The notes: generated from the letters alone by a model not told the origin. Shown: positions 1 to 5,169, numbered from the stretch's first letter. The stretch: DNA of 5,495 bases from Parvibaculum sp. (GCA_014359855.1 JACIYQ010000114.1:1-5495); one strand, 5' to 3'. Numbers and translations are program-made.

Positions 1-45
1 CATGCCGCGCTTCGACGGGGTGGTTTTCCTCTTGGGGACGGCCAT
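1..45 (-). CDS. rpmF: 50S ribosomal protein L32, N-terminal part (runs off the window)
   Basis: The first 15 codons read MAVPKRKTTPSKRGM, the characteristic start of alphaproteobacterial ribosomal protein L32, a small protein of the large ribosomal subunit near the peptidyl transferase centre. The rest of the roughly 60-residue protein lies left of the window. The ATG at 43-45 is preceded by GGAG (55-58 on the minus strand) at 9 bases, a suitable ribosome-binding site. It is the most downstream of three minus-strand genes; the 198-base gap to the SPOR gene contains promoter-like sequences, so it is probably transcribed on its own. The N-terminal match is very specific, so the assignment is firm although only a quarter of the gene is visible. 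Confidence 0.93.
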   Translation of the reverse strand, partial: MAVPKRKTTPSKRGM

Positions 46-125
46 GGCTTCAGGCTCCGATTGCTCCGCGAGCGGCCCGCCCTGCCGGCGAACGCCTGCC
101 CTCGCGAAAAAGGCTTTGAAAACAA

Positions 126-154
126 AATATTGGCCGTGAGCGGTGGCGCCTCAA
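126..154 (-). promoter_or_regulatory. Candidate sigma-70 promoter for rpmF
   Basis: On the minus strand TTGAGG (149-154) and AATATT (126-131) are separated by 17 bases, matching four of six bases at each box. It would give a leader of roughly 75 bases before the rpmF ATG. A competing candidate lies further upstream: TGGACT (205-210), 18 bases, TATAAG (181-186). The sequence alone does not decide between them. Confidence 0.35.
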
Positions 155-243
155 GCACCTCCGGACGGCCTTTGGCGGGCCTTATACAGCGAAAGCGGGC
201 GGAAAGTCCATAAGGGCGCGCCCGAATTCCCCGCGTGACCGGC

Positions 244-843
244 CTAGTTGAGATGGATGATGGCGCATTCATCCGCCGGAATGCCGACCCGCGCGCAAGC
301 CCCCTGCGCACTCCGCTCGCTGGCGAAGGGCCCCATGCGGACGCGATGGACCTCCTCGCCGGAAATCCGGGCCGTGTCGATGGCTACACGCTCGCCGGGA
401 TTCAGGTCCGGTTCGCGGCCGAGAACGTCGAAATAGCGGCGGCTGGCGCGGTCGATGCTCGAATAAGAACCGACCTGCGCATAGTAGCGGCCCGCAGGCG
501 CTGCAAGCGAGGCGACCTCGACAGACCCCTGAGCGGCGCGGCCCGGACGGGCGAGCGGCTTGGGCGCGGAAGAGGAAATGGATCCAGTGACGAGACCGGC
601 ATAGGGGTCGTCGTTCCAGGCGGCCTGCGCGTATTGCGGCCGTGCGACGGGACGGGCCCTGGTTGGGATTTCGATGGTCTTCTCGACCAGACGGTTCATG
701 CCGCCGCGGTCATAGACCCTGACTTCCTGGCGCTGCTGCGGCTCCGTGCCTGCGAGCCCGCGCTCCTTCTGCATCACGAAAAGCGCGATCAGAATTGCCC
801 CCAAGACCAGCCAGAAGCGGTCGCGCTGAGCCTTTTCGAACAT
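244..843 (-). CDS. SPOR-domain protein with single N-terminal membrane anchor
   Basis: A 199-residue protein with a short cytoplasmic start (MFEKAQRDR), one hydrophobic segment at about residues 10-24 (FWLVLGAILIALFVM), a proline/alanine/arginine-rich linker (about 25-115) and a C-terminal SPOR domain (about 118-196) with the motif YYAQVGSYSS and the second strand VHRVRMGPFAS. SPOR domains bind glycan strands lacking stem peptides at the division septum, so the protein is likely an inner-membrane divisome or cell-wall accessory factor with its SPOR domain in the periplasm; that role is inferred from the family. The ATG at 843 is preferred because GGGGG lies 5 bases upstream; another in-frame ATG at 855 would add MGAD but has no spaced ribosome-binding site. 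A CtrA-type site lies about 60 bases upstream, fitting cell-cycle control. No specific gene name is justified. Confidence 0.86.
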   Translation of the reverse strand: MFEKAQRDRFWLVLGAILIALFVMQKERGLAGTEPQQRQEVRVYDRGGMNRLVEKTIEIPTRARPVARPQYAQAAWNDDPYAGLVTGSISSSAPKPLARPGRAAQGSVEVASLAAPAGRYYAQVGSYSSIDRASRRYFDVLGREPDLNPGERVAIDTARISGEEVHRVRMGPFASERSAQGACARVGIPADECAIIHLN

Positions 844-900
844 GTCTGCCCCCATCCCCGAGCCGCGAAGCGGCGATGGGATGAGGGTGACGCTATATGG

Positions 901-915
901 TTAACTCACACTTAA
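901..915. promoter_or_regulatory. CtrA-type binding site upstream of the SPOR gene
   Basis: The sequence TTAACTCACACTTAA is a perfect TTAA-N7-TTAA, the recognition sequence of the alphaproteobacterial cell-cycle regulator CtrA. It lies 58-72 bases upstream of the SPOR start, next to a possible minus-strand -10 element TATAGC (892-897). Such a match is very unlikely by chance in DNA this GC-rich. Immediately beyond it is a 7-base direct repeat AACTGGC (915-921 and 925-931). CtrA could activate or repress here; the sequence does not show which. Confidence 0.6.
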
Positions 916-983
916 ACTGGCCCGAACTGGCACAAAAATCCCCGGCCTCCCCGAAAAACACGAGGAAAATCAACACCCTGAGA

Positions 984-2102
984 TCAGGCCGCGAGGACCT
1001 TGGCCGCGTCGCGCCAGGCAACGCCGAGCGCGTCGGACACTGCCTTGTAGGTCAGTTCGCCCTTGTGGATGTTGAGCCCTGCCAGCAGATGCGGATTGTC
1101 GAGCATGGCCTGCCGGTAGCCCTTGTCCGCAAGCGCCAGCGTGAAGGGGAGCGTCGCGTTGTTGAGCGCGAAGGTCGAGGTTCGCGCGACGGCGCCGGGC
1201 ATGTTCGCGACGCAGTAGTGAACGACATCGTGTTTCACATAAGTCGGATCGGCATGGGTGGTGGCATGCGAGGTCGCAAAGCAGCCGCCCTGATCGATCG
1301 CGATATCGACCAGCACCGAACCCTTCTTCATTTTCTTGACCATGTCTTCCGTCACGAGCTTCGGCGCGGCCGCGCCCGGCACCAGCACGGCGCCGATCAC
1401 GAGGTCCGCCCCGAGCACGCTTTCCTCGATCGCATCGACCGTCGAATAGATCGTGTTGAGGCTCGGACCGAATTGCATGTCGAGCTCGTAGAGGCGGTGC
1501 AGGTTGAGATCGATGACGGTGACATGGGCTTCGAGACCCATCGCCATGCGCGCGGCATTGGTGCCCGATACGCCGCCGCCGAGGATCACGACCTTCGCGG
1601 CGGGAACGCCCGGCACGCCGCCAAGCAGCATGCCGCGGCCTCCTTGAGCGATCTCGAGGCAATGCGCGCCCGCCTGGATCGACATGCGGCCCGCGACTTC
1701 CGACATGGGCGCGAGCAGCGGAAGACCGCCACGGGCGTCCGTCACGGTTTCATAGGCGATGGCGATGCAGCCCGATTCCATGAGCCCGCGCGCCTGCTCG
1801 GGATCGGGCGCGAGATGGAGATAGGTGAAGAGGATCTGGTTCTCGCGCAGCATCTTCCACTCGGAAGGCTGCGGCTCCTTCACCTTCACGACCATGTCGG
1901 CGCCGGCGAAAATTTCCTCCGCCGTATCGACGATCCGCGCGCCGGCGGCTTCATATTGCTCGTCGAAAAGCCCGATACCGAACCCCGCGCCCTTCTGCAC
2001 GAGAACCTCGTGCCCGTGATGCACCGCCTCGCGAACGGCGGGCGGCGTCATGCCGACGCGATATTCGTGAACCTTGATTTCCTTGGGGACGCCGATGCGC
2101 AT
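984..2102 (-). CDS. ald: Alanine dehydrogenase
   Basis: A 372-residue protein, matching the usual length of about 371. It catalyses reversible NAD-dependent deamination of L-alanine to pyruvate and ammonium in the cytoplasm, linking alanine use to carbon and nitrogen metabolism. The N-terminus MRIGVPKEIK is the family signature. Substrate-site R15, K75 (VKVKEP), catalytic H96 (YLHLAPDP) and D270 (DIAIDQGGC) are all present, as are the NAD-binding loop GGGVSG (175-180) and the ribose-contacting D198 (VTVID). The domain order is N-terminal catalytic half, Rossmann domain, C-terminal return to the catalytic domain. I chose the ATG at 2100-2102 because it begins the family signature and has GAGG (2109-2112) 6 bases upstream; an in-frame ATG at 2177 would add 25 unconserved residues that overlap the promoter. 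A long open frame on the opposite strand is a GC-bias shadow. Nothing looks damaged. Confidence 0.97.
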   Translation of the reverse strand: MRIGVPKEIKVHEYRVGMTPPAVREAVHHGHEVLVQKGAGFGIGLFDEQYEAAGARIVDTAEEIFAGADMVVKVKEPQPSEWKMLRENQILFTYLHLAPDPEQARGLMESGCIAIAYETVTDARGGLPLLAPMSEVAGRMSIQAGAHCLEIAQGGRGMLLGGVPGVPAAKVVILGGGVSGTNAARMAMGLEAHVTVIDLNLHRLYELDMQFGPSLNTIYSTVDAIEESVLGADLVIGAVLVPGAAAPKLVTEDMVKKMKKGSVLVDIAIDQGGCFATSHATTHADPTYVKHDVVHYCVANMPGAVARTSTFALNNATLPFTLALADKGYRQAMLDNPHLLAGLNIHKGELTYKAVSDALGVAWRDAAKVLAA

Positions 2103-2138
2103 GGGAAGCCTCGTGAGGGGGGGAGGAGACTGGCAGAA

Positions 2139-2167
2139 AGTGTAGCGCGGCGAGGGACCGCCTCCAA
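2139..2167 (-). promoter_or_regulatory. Likely sigma-70 promoter of ald
   Basis: On the minus strand TTGGAG (2162-2167) and TACACT (2139-2144) are separated by exactly 17 bases. Transcription would start near 2132, giving a leader of about 30 bases that includes the GAGG ribosome-binding site. I see no clear Lrp-type or other operator beside it. Confidence 0.5.
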
Positions 2168-2448
2168 GGCGGGGCATGGAGCCAATCGGCGGCGGATGTT
2201 TAATATTCTAGCCATGCGGGGCAAAGCGCGGCGGCGCCCGAAGCCGCTTCGATGCCCATAAAAAGAACACAACCGGCGTTTTCAGCGGTACTTACGCAAG
2301 AGGCCAGGCAGAGGCAGCGTACTCTATCTTAAACACCCGCAAGATCCGGCGCGCGCCGGGGATGAACCGCCCATGCCTTCTATGGGGCCGGATTGTCAAG
2401 GGGGCAGGCGGCGTTGCGGGATGGCGGAGCGCGCCTCGGGCCACATGA

Positions 2449-2463
2449 ACCGTTACGGAACCG
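2449..2463. repeat. 15-base repeat, copy 1 (operator-like)
   Basis: ACCGTTACGGAACCG occurs here and again at 3785-3799, 100 percent identical. Here it sits inside AACCGT-N5-AACCGT (2448-2464), a direct repeat with 11-base period of the kind bound by OmpR-family response regulators. It lies about 50 bases left of the Pho-like array. Confidence 0.5.
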
Positions 2464-2513
2464 TGACAAACAGACATGGCGGATTCCGGGCGTTTTTCGG
2501 GGTGGCGCGGCGA

Positions 2514-2542
2514 CTGTCATCTGAATGTCATCGAACTGTCAC
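2514..2542 (+). promoter_or_regulatory. Pho-box-like array (three TGTCAY repeats at 11-base period)
   Basis: TGTCAT (2515-2520), TGTCAT (2526-2531) and TGTCAC (2537-2542) recur at exactly 11-base intervals; the first and third are preceded by C, giving the classical CTGTCAY unit. PhoB binds tandem 11-base direct repeats of this sequence and replaces the -35 contact at promoters induced by phosphate limitation. The orientation points rightwards, yet no recognisable phosphate gene follows within the window. Either it drives a short transcript, or its gene has been lost. Confidence 0.62.
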
Positions 2543-2547
2543 AAAGT

Positions 2548-2563
2548 GCGGGGTTATCCCCGC
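2548..2563. repeat. Perfect GC hairpin just after the Pho-like array
   Basis: GCGGGG (2548-2553), loop TTAT, CCCCGC (2558-2563) form a 6-bp stem. It lies 5 bases after the last TGTCAC, where a -10 element or the start of a transcript would be expected. No T-tract follows on either strand, so it is not a convincing terminator. Confidence 0.4.
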
Positions 2564-2819
2564 CCCCCACTACGCGGCGCTGCTCGACCGGATCGAGGAG
2601 CTGGAGAACCGCGCCCCGGCACCCCCCGGCTTGAGCCTCCGGCCAGCCTGACGCTATAAGTCCGGACAACGATGTTGCGCCCTGCGGTTGGACAGCCCCT
2701 TATTCCGCAAGGGAAGAGCGAGCGCGGACGGGCCTGTCGCCGTAGCTCCCGTTCCCCGCCCTTCGAGGGCGCGCATTGTGCGTGGCCCGTTTGCGGCAAA
2801 GCGCGCGGCGTAACTTTTC

Positions 2820-2981
2820 GTGACCGGTTTTCGCCGGAACCCCTCCGCCCATATGCGCGACGCGCTGGGCGACACGCTCGCCGTTCTCTCCCACAACAAG
2901 GTCGAGTTCTATGCCGTGCCGCCGGAGCGCTTCGAGGGACCGACCGGCAGGATCGAGGCGCTGGAGGGAGGGAGGCGGTGA
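2820..2981 (+). pseudogene. Phd/YefM (StbD-type) antitoxin, truncated remnant
   Basis: From a GTG at 2820 the frame encodes 53 residues including RRNPSA, GDTLAVLSHNKVEFYAVPPERFE and a short tail ending GGRR. The pattern NP-A, AVL-x-HNK-x-x-FYAVP and ERFE is that of StbD-like antitoxins of the Phd/YefM family, which bind DNA through the N-terminal half and neutralise a RelE/ParE-type toxin with the C-terminal helix. Family members usually have about 80-90 residues; here the first strand is missing or lies in another frame (GVTFRD ends one base out of frame at 2824), the C-terminal helix is short, and neither GTG 2820 nor ATG 2853 has a ribosome-binding site. No toxin gene follows: the palindromic repeats begin 10 bases after the stop. 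A short functional solitary antitoxin is possible but less likely. Confidence 0.45.
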
Positions 2982-2990
2982 GGGCTTTCG

Positions 2991-3108
2991 TTGCGGCTCC
3001 CCCTCACCCTTCCCACCGCCGCTTCGCGGCGGCGGGCGTTCGAGGCTGCAAAAGGTCCACTGGACCTTTTGCAAAGCGCCTCTCACCCCTCTCCCCGAGG
3101 GGAGAGGG
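2991..3108 (+). repeat. Modular palindromic repeat, copy A (expanded)
   Basis: It begins with a 23-base segment (2991-3013, containing GGCTCCCCCTCACCCTTCC) identical to 3525-3547, continues with a hairpin CCGCCGC-TTC-GCGGCGG (3016-3032), and ends with the arms CCCTCTCCCC (3087-3096) and GGGGAGAGGG (3099-3108). Compared with copies B and C it holds about 54 extra bases between these parts, including the long palindrome at 3048-3072. Confidence 0.8.
3048..3072. repeat. Perfect 25-base palindrome
   Basis: GCAAAAGGTCCA (3048-3059), a single central C, then the exact reverse complement TGGACCTTTTGC (3061-3072). Outside it GAGGC (3042-3046) and GCCTC (3078-3082) can pair again. It is present only in copy A, looking like an inserted module. 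The T-run lies inside the stem, so it is not a typical terminator. Confidence 0.8.
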
Positions 3109-3131
3109 ACGTATAGAGGCGCTGTTCCCGG

Positions 3132-3189
3132 CCCTCTCCCCGTTGGGGAGAGGGAGGGAGCCGTCGTCAGACGGCGGAAGGGTGAGGGG
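3132..3189 (-). repeat. Modular palindromic repeat, copy B (inverted)
   Basis: Read on the minus strand it runs CCCCTCACCCTTCC (3176-3189), hairpin GCCGTC-TGAC-GACGGC (3160-3175), TCCCT, then CCCTCTCCCC-AAC-GGGGAGAGGG (3132-3154). This is the same order and spacing as copy C, in opposite orientation. The stop codon of the endonuclease gene lies in its hairpin loop. Confidence 0.82.
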
Positions 3190-3541
3190 ACTTTCCGAGT
3201 TCGAGGAGGATCATCTCGAGCACGCCGCCGGTGTTCGACAGCACATCGGGATTCCAGAAGCGAACGACGCGGTAGCCGCGCCGCTCGAGGAAGCGCGTGC
3301 GGCGTTCGCCGGCGGGATTGTCCGCATGCTGACCACCATCGAGTTCGACGATCAGCTTTCGTTCGATGCAGACGAAATCGGCGATATAGGGACCGACCGG
3401 GAATTGCCGCCGGAACTTGAACCCGCCCAGCATGCGGTTGCGAAGGTGCTGCCAGAGGCGGGCTTCGGCGTCCGTTGCTTCTACGCGGAGCTGGCGGGCG
3501 CGGGGAATATTCCGGCGCTTCAATTTGCGGCTCCCCCTCAC
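3167..3541 (-). CDS. DUF559-family endonuclease-fold protein
   Basis: A 124-residue protein matching the DUF559 family across its length: RARQLRVEATDAEARLWQHLRNR (about 14-36), FKFRRQFPVGPYIADF (41-56), and IVELDGGQH (64-72). D55, E66 and D68 with Q71-H72 fit the PD-(D/E)XK nuclease core, related in fold to Vsr mismatch endonuclease. Its biological role is not established, so I do not assign a pathway. The GTG at 3541 lies within the repeat head; a TTG at 3523 is an attractive alternative because GGGGGAG lies 7 bases before it and the shorter protein fits relatives better. The last residues (SPHPSAV) and the stop codon are encoded by repeat copy B. The gene is thus bounded exactly by inverted repeat copies and appears intact, which suggests it moves or is retained together with them. 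Confidence 0.86.
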   Translation of the reverse strand: MRGSRKLKRRNIPRARQLRVEATDAEARLWQHLRNRMLGGFKFRRQFPVGPYIADFVCIERKLIVELDGGQHADNPAGERRTRFLERRGYRVVRFWNPDVLSNTGGVLEMILLELGKSPHPSAV

Positions 3542-3589
3542 CCTTCCGCGGGCTACGCCCGCTCCCTCCCTCTCCCCGAGGGGAGAGGG
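3525..3589 (+). repeat. Modular palindromic repeat, copy C
   Basis: A head of 23 bases (3525-3547) identical to copy A, hairpin GCGGGC-TAC-GCCCGC (3548-3562), TCCCT, then CCCTCTCCCC-GA-GGGGAGAGGG (3568-3589), whose arms and loop are identical to the final palindrome of copy A. With copy B it forms 16-base inverted repeats (3174-3189 and 3534-3549) around the endonuclease gene. Confidence 0.83.
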
Positions 3590-3598
3590 AAAATCGCC

Positions 3599-3739
3599 TC
3601 AAGCCAGAGTCAAAATCACCGGGCCGTTCTTTGTCACCACCAGCGAGTGTTCGTATTGCACCGTCGGCGCGCAAGGGTCGGCGAGGTTGCGGCCGATGGC
3701 GCGGAGGCCTTCGAGTTCGGATTCGGAGGATATGGTCAT
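3599..3739 (-). pseudogene. Methionine aminopeptidase remnant with internal deletion
   Basis: The frame encodes 46 residues. The start, MTISSESELEGLRAIGR, is like the N-terminus of type I methionine aminopeptidases, and the end, QYEHSLVVTKNGPVILTLA, is like their extreme C-terminus, including the glutamate of Q-(F/Y)-E-H that binds a metal ion. Between them only about seven residues (NLADPCA) remain, where a normal enzyme of about 250 residues carries the catalytic domain with the other Asp, Asp, His and Glu metal ligands. Without these it cannot be an active aminopeptidase, the enzyme that removes the initiator methionine. The frame stays open across the junction, so an in-frame deletion of about 600 bases is the simplest explanation. 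The genome presumably has another functional map gene. It ends 9 bases right of repeat copy C. Confidence 0.7.
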
Positions 3740-4068
3740 GGCCGCAGACTAGCGCGGGGACGGCGGAGAGGCTTTGGAAAAGTGACCGTTACGGAACCGG
3801 CCGTCCGGCGGCCCGAAAGACCGCCGGAGAGGCATTGGGGCCTCCGTCATGGCCCGCGCGAGGGCAAGCTGCCCGTTTCTTTTGCACCGCACATGGGTCC
3901 GGCGGGGGGCGGCCCTCGTTCCGTTTAAAATTTTCAACGCCGGGCCCCCCGCGAAGGGCTCCCTCGCTTGCGCTGATTTAAAATCCATTGAACACTGACG
4001 ATCTCTCGGCCGCTCGATCTCACGGCAGGGGCGGGGCACAGACACCACAAGATGGAGGGATGACATCC
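3740..4068. other. Gene-free region between the aminopeptidase remnant and potD
   Basis: This stretch of 329 bases holds the second 15-base repeat (3785-3799), an 8-bp inverted repeat TCCGGCGG (3804-3811) / CCGCCGGA (3821-3828), and a weak terminator-like hairpin GGGCA-AGC-TGCCC (3862-3874) followed by GTTTCTTTT on the plus strand. Two AT-rich TTTAAA islands (3923-3928, 3977-3982) precede potD, but I find no -35/-10 pair with proper spacing, so its promoter stays undefined. No gene is supported. Confidence 0.45.
3785..3799. repeat. 15-base repeat, copy 2 (operator-like)
   Basis: Identical to 2449-2463 (ACCGTTACGGAACCG). It lies 46-60 bases upstream of the aminopeptidase remnant's ATG, a usual place for an operator of that minus-strand gene. 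The 11-base spacing of the ACCG half-units is conserved with copy 1. Confidence 0.5.
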
Positions 4069-5160
4069 ATGAACCGCAAAAGAGGCATGGCCGGACTGCT
4101 GAGCGCGCTCTCGCGCAGGCAGTTCATGACGGGCGCAGCCGCAGTAGGCCTCAGCATCACCACGATGCCCAAGTTCGCTTCGGCCGCCGAGGAAAAGAAG
4201 CTGAACTTCTACAACTGGGATACCTATATCGGCGAGACGACGCTGGCCGACTTCCAGGCGGCGACGGGCATCGAGGTGAAGATGGACCTCTTCGCCGACA
4301 ATTCGGAACTCTTCGCCAAGCTCCGGGGCGGCAATCCCGGCTATGACGTGATCGTGCCGTCGAACGACTGGATCCCGCGCATGGTCGCCGGCAACATGCT
4401 GCAGGAACTCGACCATTCGAAGATTCCGAACATGGCGAACCTGTTCCCGCGCTTCCTGGACGAGCCGTTCGATCCGGGCCGCAAATATTCGGTTCCCTAT
4501 ATGTGGGGCACCATCGGCATCGGCTACCGCAAGTCGAAGGTCTCCTCCGTGCCCGACAGCTGGAAGGTGCTCTACGACAGCGACGAATATGCCGGCAAGA
4601 TCGCGCTGCTCTCCGATTGCGGCACGATGCTTTCCTGCGCGCTGAAATATCTCGGCTATTCCGCCAACTCGACCGACAAGGCCGAGAACGAGGCGGCGGC
4701 CGAACTCGTCATCAAGCAGAAGAAGAACATCAAATCCTTCGCCGAAGACAACGGCCAGGACCTGCTCGCGTCTGGCGAAGTCGACATCACCATGGAATAT
4801 AATGGCGATATCGCGCAGCTCATGACCGAGGACGACGATGTCGGCTTCGTGCTGCCCAAGGAAGGCGGCCTGCTCTGGGAAGACACGCTGGCCATTCCGG
4901 CCGGCGCGCCGCACCCGGAAAACGCCCATGCCTTCATCAACTACATCTACGAGGCGGAAGCGAACCAGCTCATCACCGACTACATCCAGTATGCGACGCC
5001 GAACAAGGCGGGCTTCGACCTGATGCCGGAAGAGTACCGGACCAACCCGGCGATCTTCCCGCCGGACGAAGCGGTCGCGGCGTCGGAAACGGTGGCCTAT
5101 CTGGGCGAGGACGTGGTGCAGATGCGCGAAGAGCTCTGCACGAAGATCAACGCCGCGTAA
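4069..5160 (+). CDS. potD: Periplasmic spermidine/putrescine-binding protein (PotD/PotF family)
   Basis: A 363-residue solute-binding protein that captures polyamines in the periplasm and delivers them to an ABC permease. Residues 15-29 form a twin-arginine signal (SRRQFMTGAAAVGLS) with likely cleavage after FASA (about 39), so export is probably through Tat in folded form. The mature protein starts KKLNFYNWDTYIG; W50, D51 and Y53 correspond to the ligand-binding W-x-x-Y of PotD/PotF. Other expected pocket segments are VPSND (S98), LLSD (D183), EYNGD (Y244, D247; many relatives have Trp in place of Tyr244), LLWEDTLAIP (W270, D272) and YIQYATPN. I chose ATG 4069 because GGAGGG (4054-4059) lies 9 bases upstream; ATG 4060 touches that site, and a TTG further up at 3988 has none. 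PotD versus PotF, meaning spermidine versus putrescine preference, cannot be settled. Permease and ATPase genes are not in the window, and a strong terminator follows, so it is expressed separately from anything downstream. Confidence 0.94.
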   Translation: MNRKRGMAGLLSALSRRQFMTGAAAVGLSITTMPKFASAAEEKKLNFYNWDTYIGETTLADFQAATGIEVKMDLFADNSELFAKLRGGNPGYDVIVPSNDWIPRMVAGNMLQELDHSKIPNMANLFPRFLDEPFDPGRKYSVPYMWGTIGIGYRKSKVSSVPDSWKVLYDSDEYAGKIALLSDCGTMLSCALKYLGYSANSTDKAENEAAAELVIKQKKNIKSFAEDNGQDLLASGEVDITMEYNGDIAQLMTEDDDVGFVLPKEGGLLWEDTLAIPAGAPHPENAHAFINYIYEAEANQLITDYIQYATPNKAGFDLMPEEYRTNPAIFPPDEAVAASETVAYLGEDVVQMREELCTKINAA

Positions 5161-5169
5161 GCGGAACCC

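Larger units (their letters stand above)
2168..2819. other. Long region without a supported gene, between ald and the antitoxin remnant
   Basis: No intact gene is visible on either strand. It contains a perfect 14-base palindrome CCGGCGCGCGCCGG (2346-2359), one copy of a 15-base repeat (2449-2463), the Pho-box-like array (2514-2542), a short GC hairpin (2548-2563), and a reading frame ending at 2651 that contains HYAALLDRIEELENR, which resembles the C-terminal helix of Phd/YefM-type antitoxins but has no sensible start codon after the Pho array. Open frames crossing the rest lack recognisable domains and ribosome-binding sites. Confidence 0.5.

Noticed and set aside
214..223. Terminator for the SPOR gene at the palindrome GGGCGCGCCC
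   Set aside because: The self-complementary sequence leaves no proper loop and there is no T-tract after it.
235..915. Plus-strand open frame opposite the SPOR gene
   Set aside because: Antisense shadow; the minus-strand frame has a membrane anchor and a SPOR domain.
897..2261. Long plus-strand open frame of 454 codons opposite ald
   Set aside because: It mirrors the ald gene, has no recognisable domain, and is the usual antisense shadow of a gene with GC-rich third positions.
2346..2359. Terminator at the palindrome CCGGCGCGCGCCGG
   Set aside because: No T-tract on either strand and no gene ending next to it.
2991..3589. CRISPR array
   Set aside because: The repeats are palindromic modules in mixed orientation with unequal spacing and a gene between them, not regular repeat-spacer units.
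2700..3674. Minus-strand open frame of 324 codons
   Set aside because: It crosses all three repeat copies and two better-supported reading frames; its translation (SPRGEG, SPTGRG) is repeat-derived.
2672..3928. Plus-strand open frame of 418 codons
   Set aside because: It runs through the palindromic repeats and opposite the endonuclease gene, with low-complexity arginine/proline-rich translation and no domain.
3934..4929. Minus-strand open frame of 331 codons opposite potD
   Set aside because: Antisense shadow of potD with no domain.
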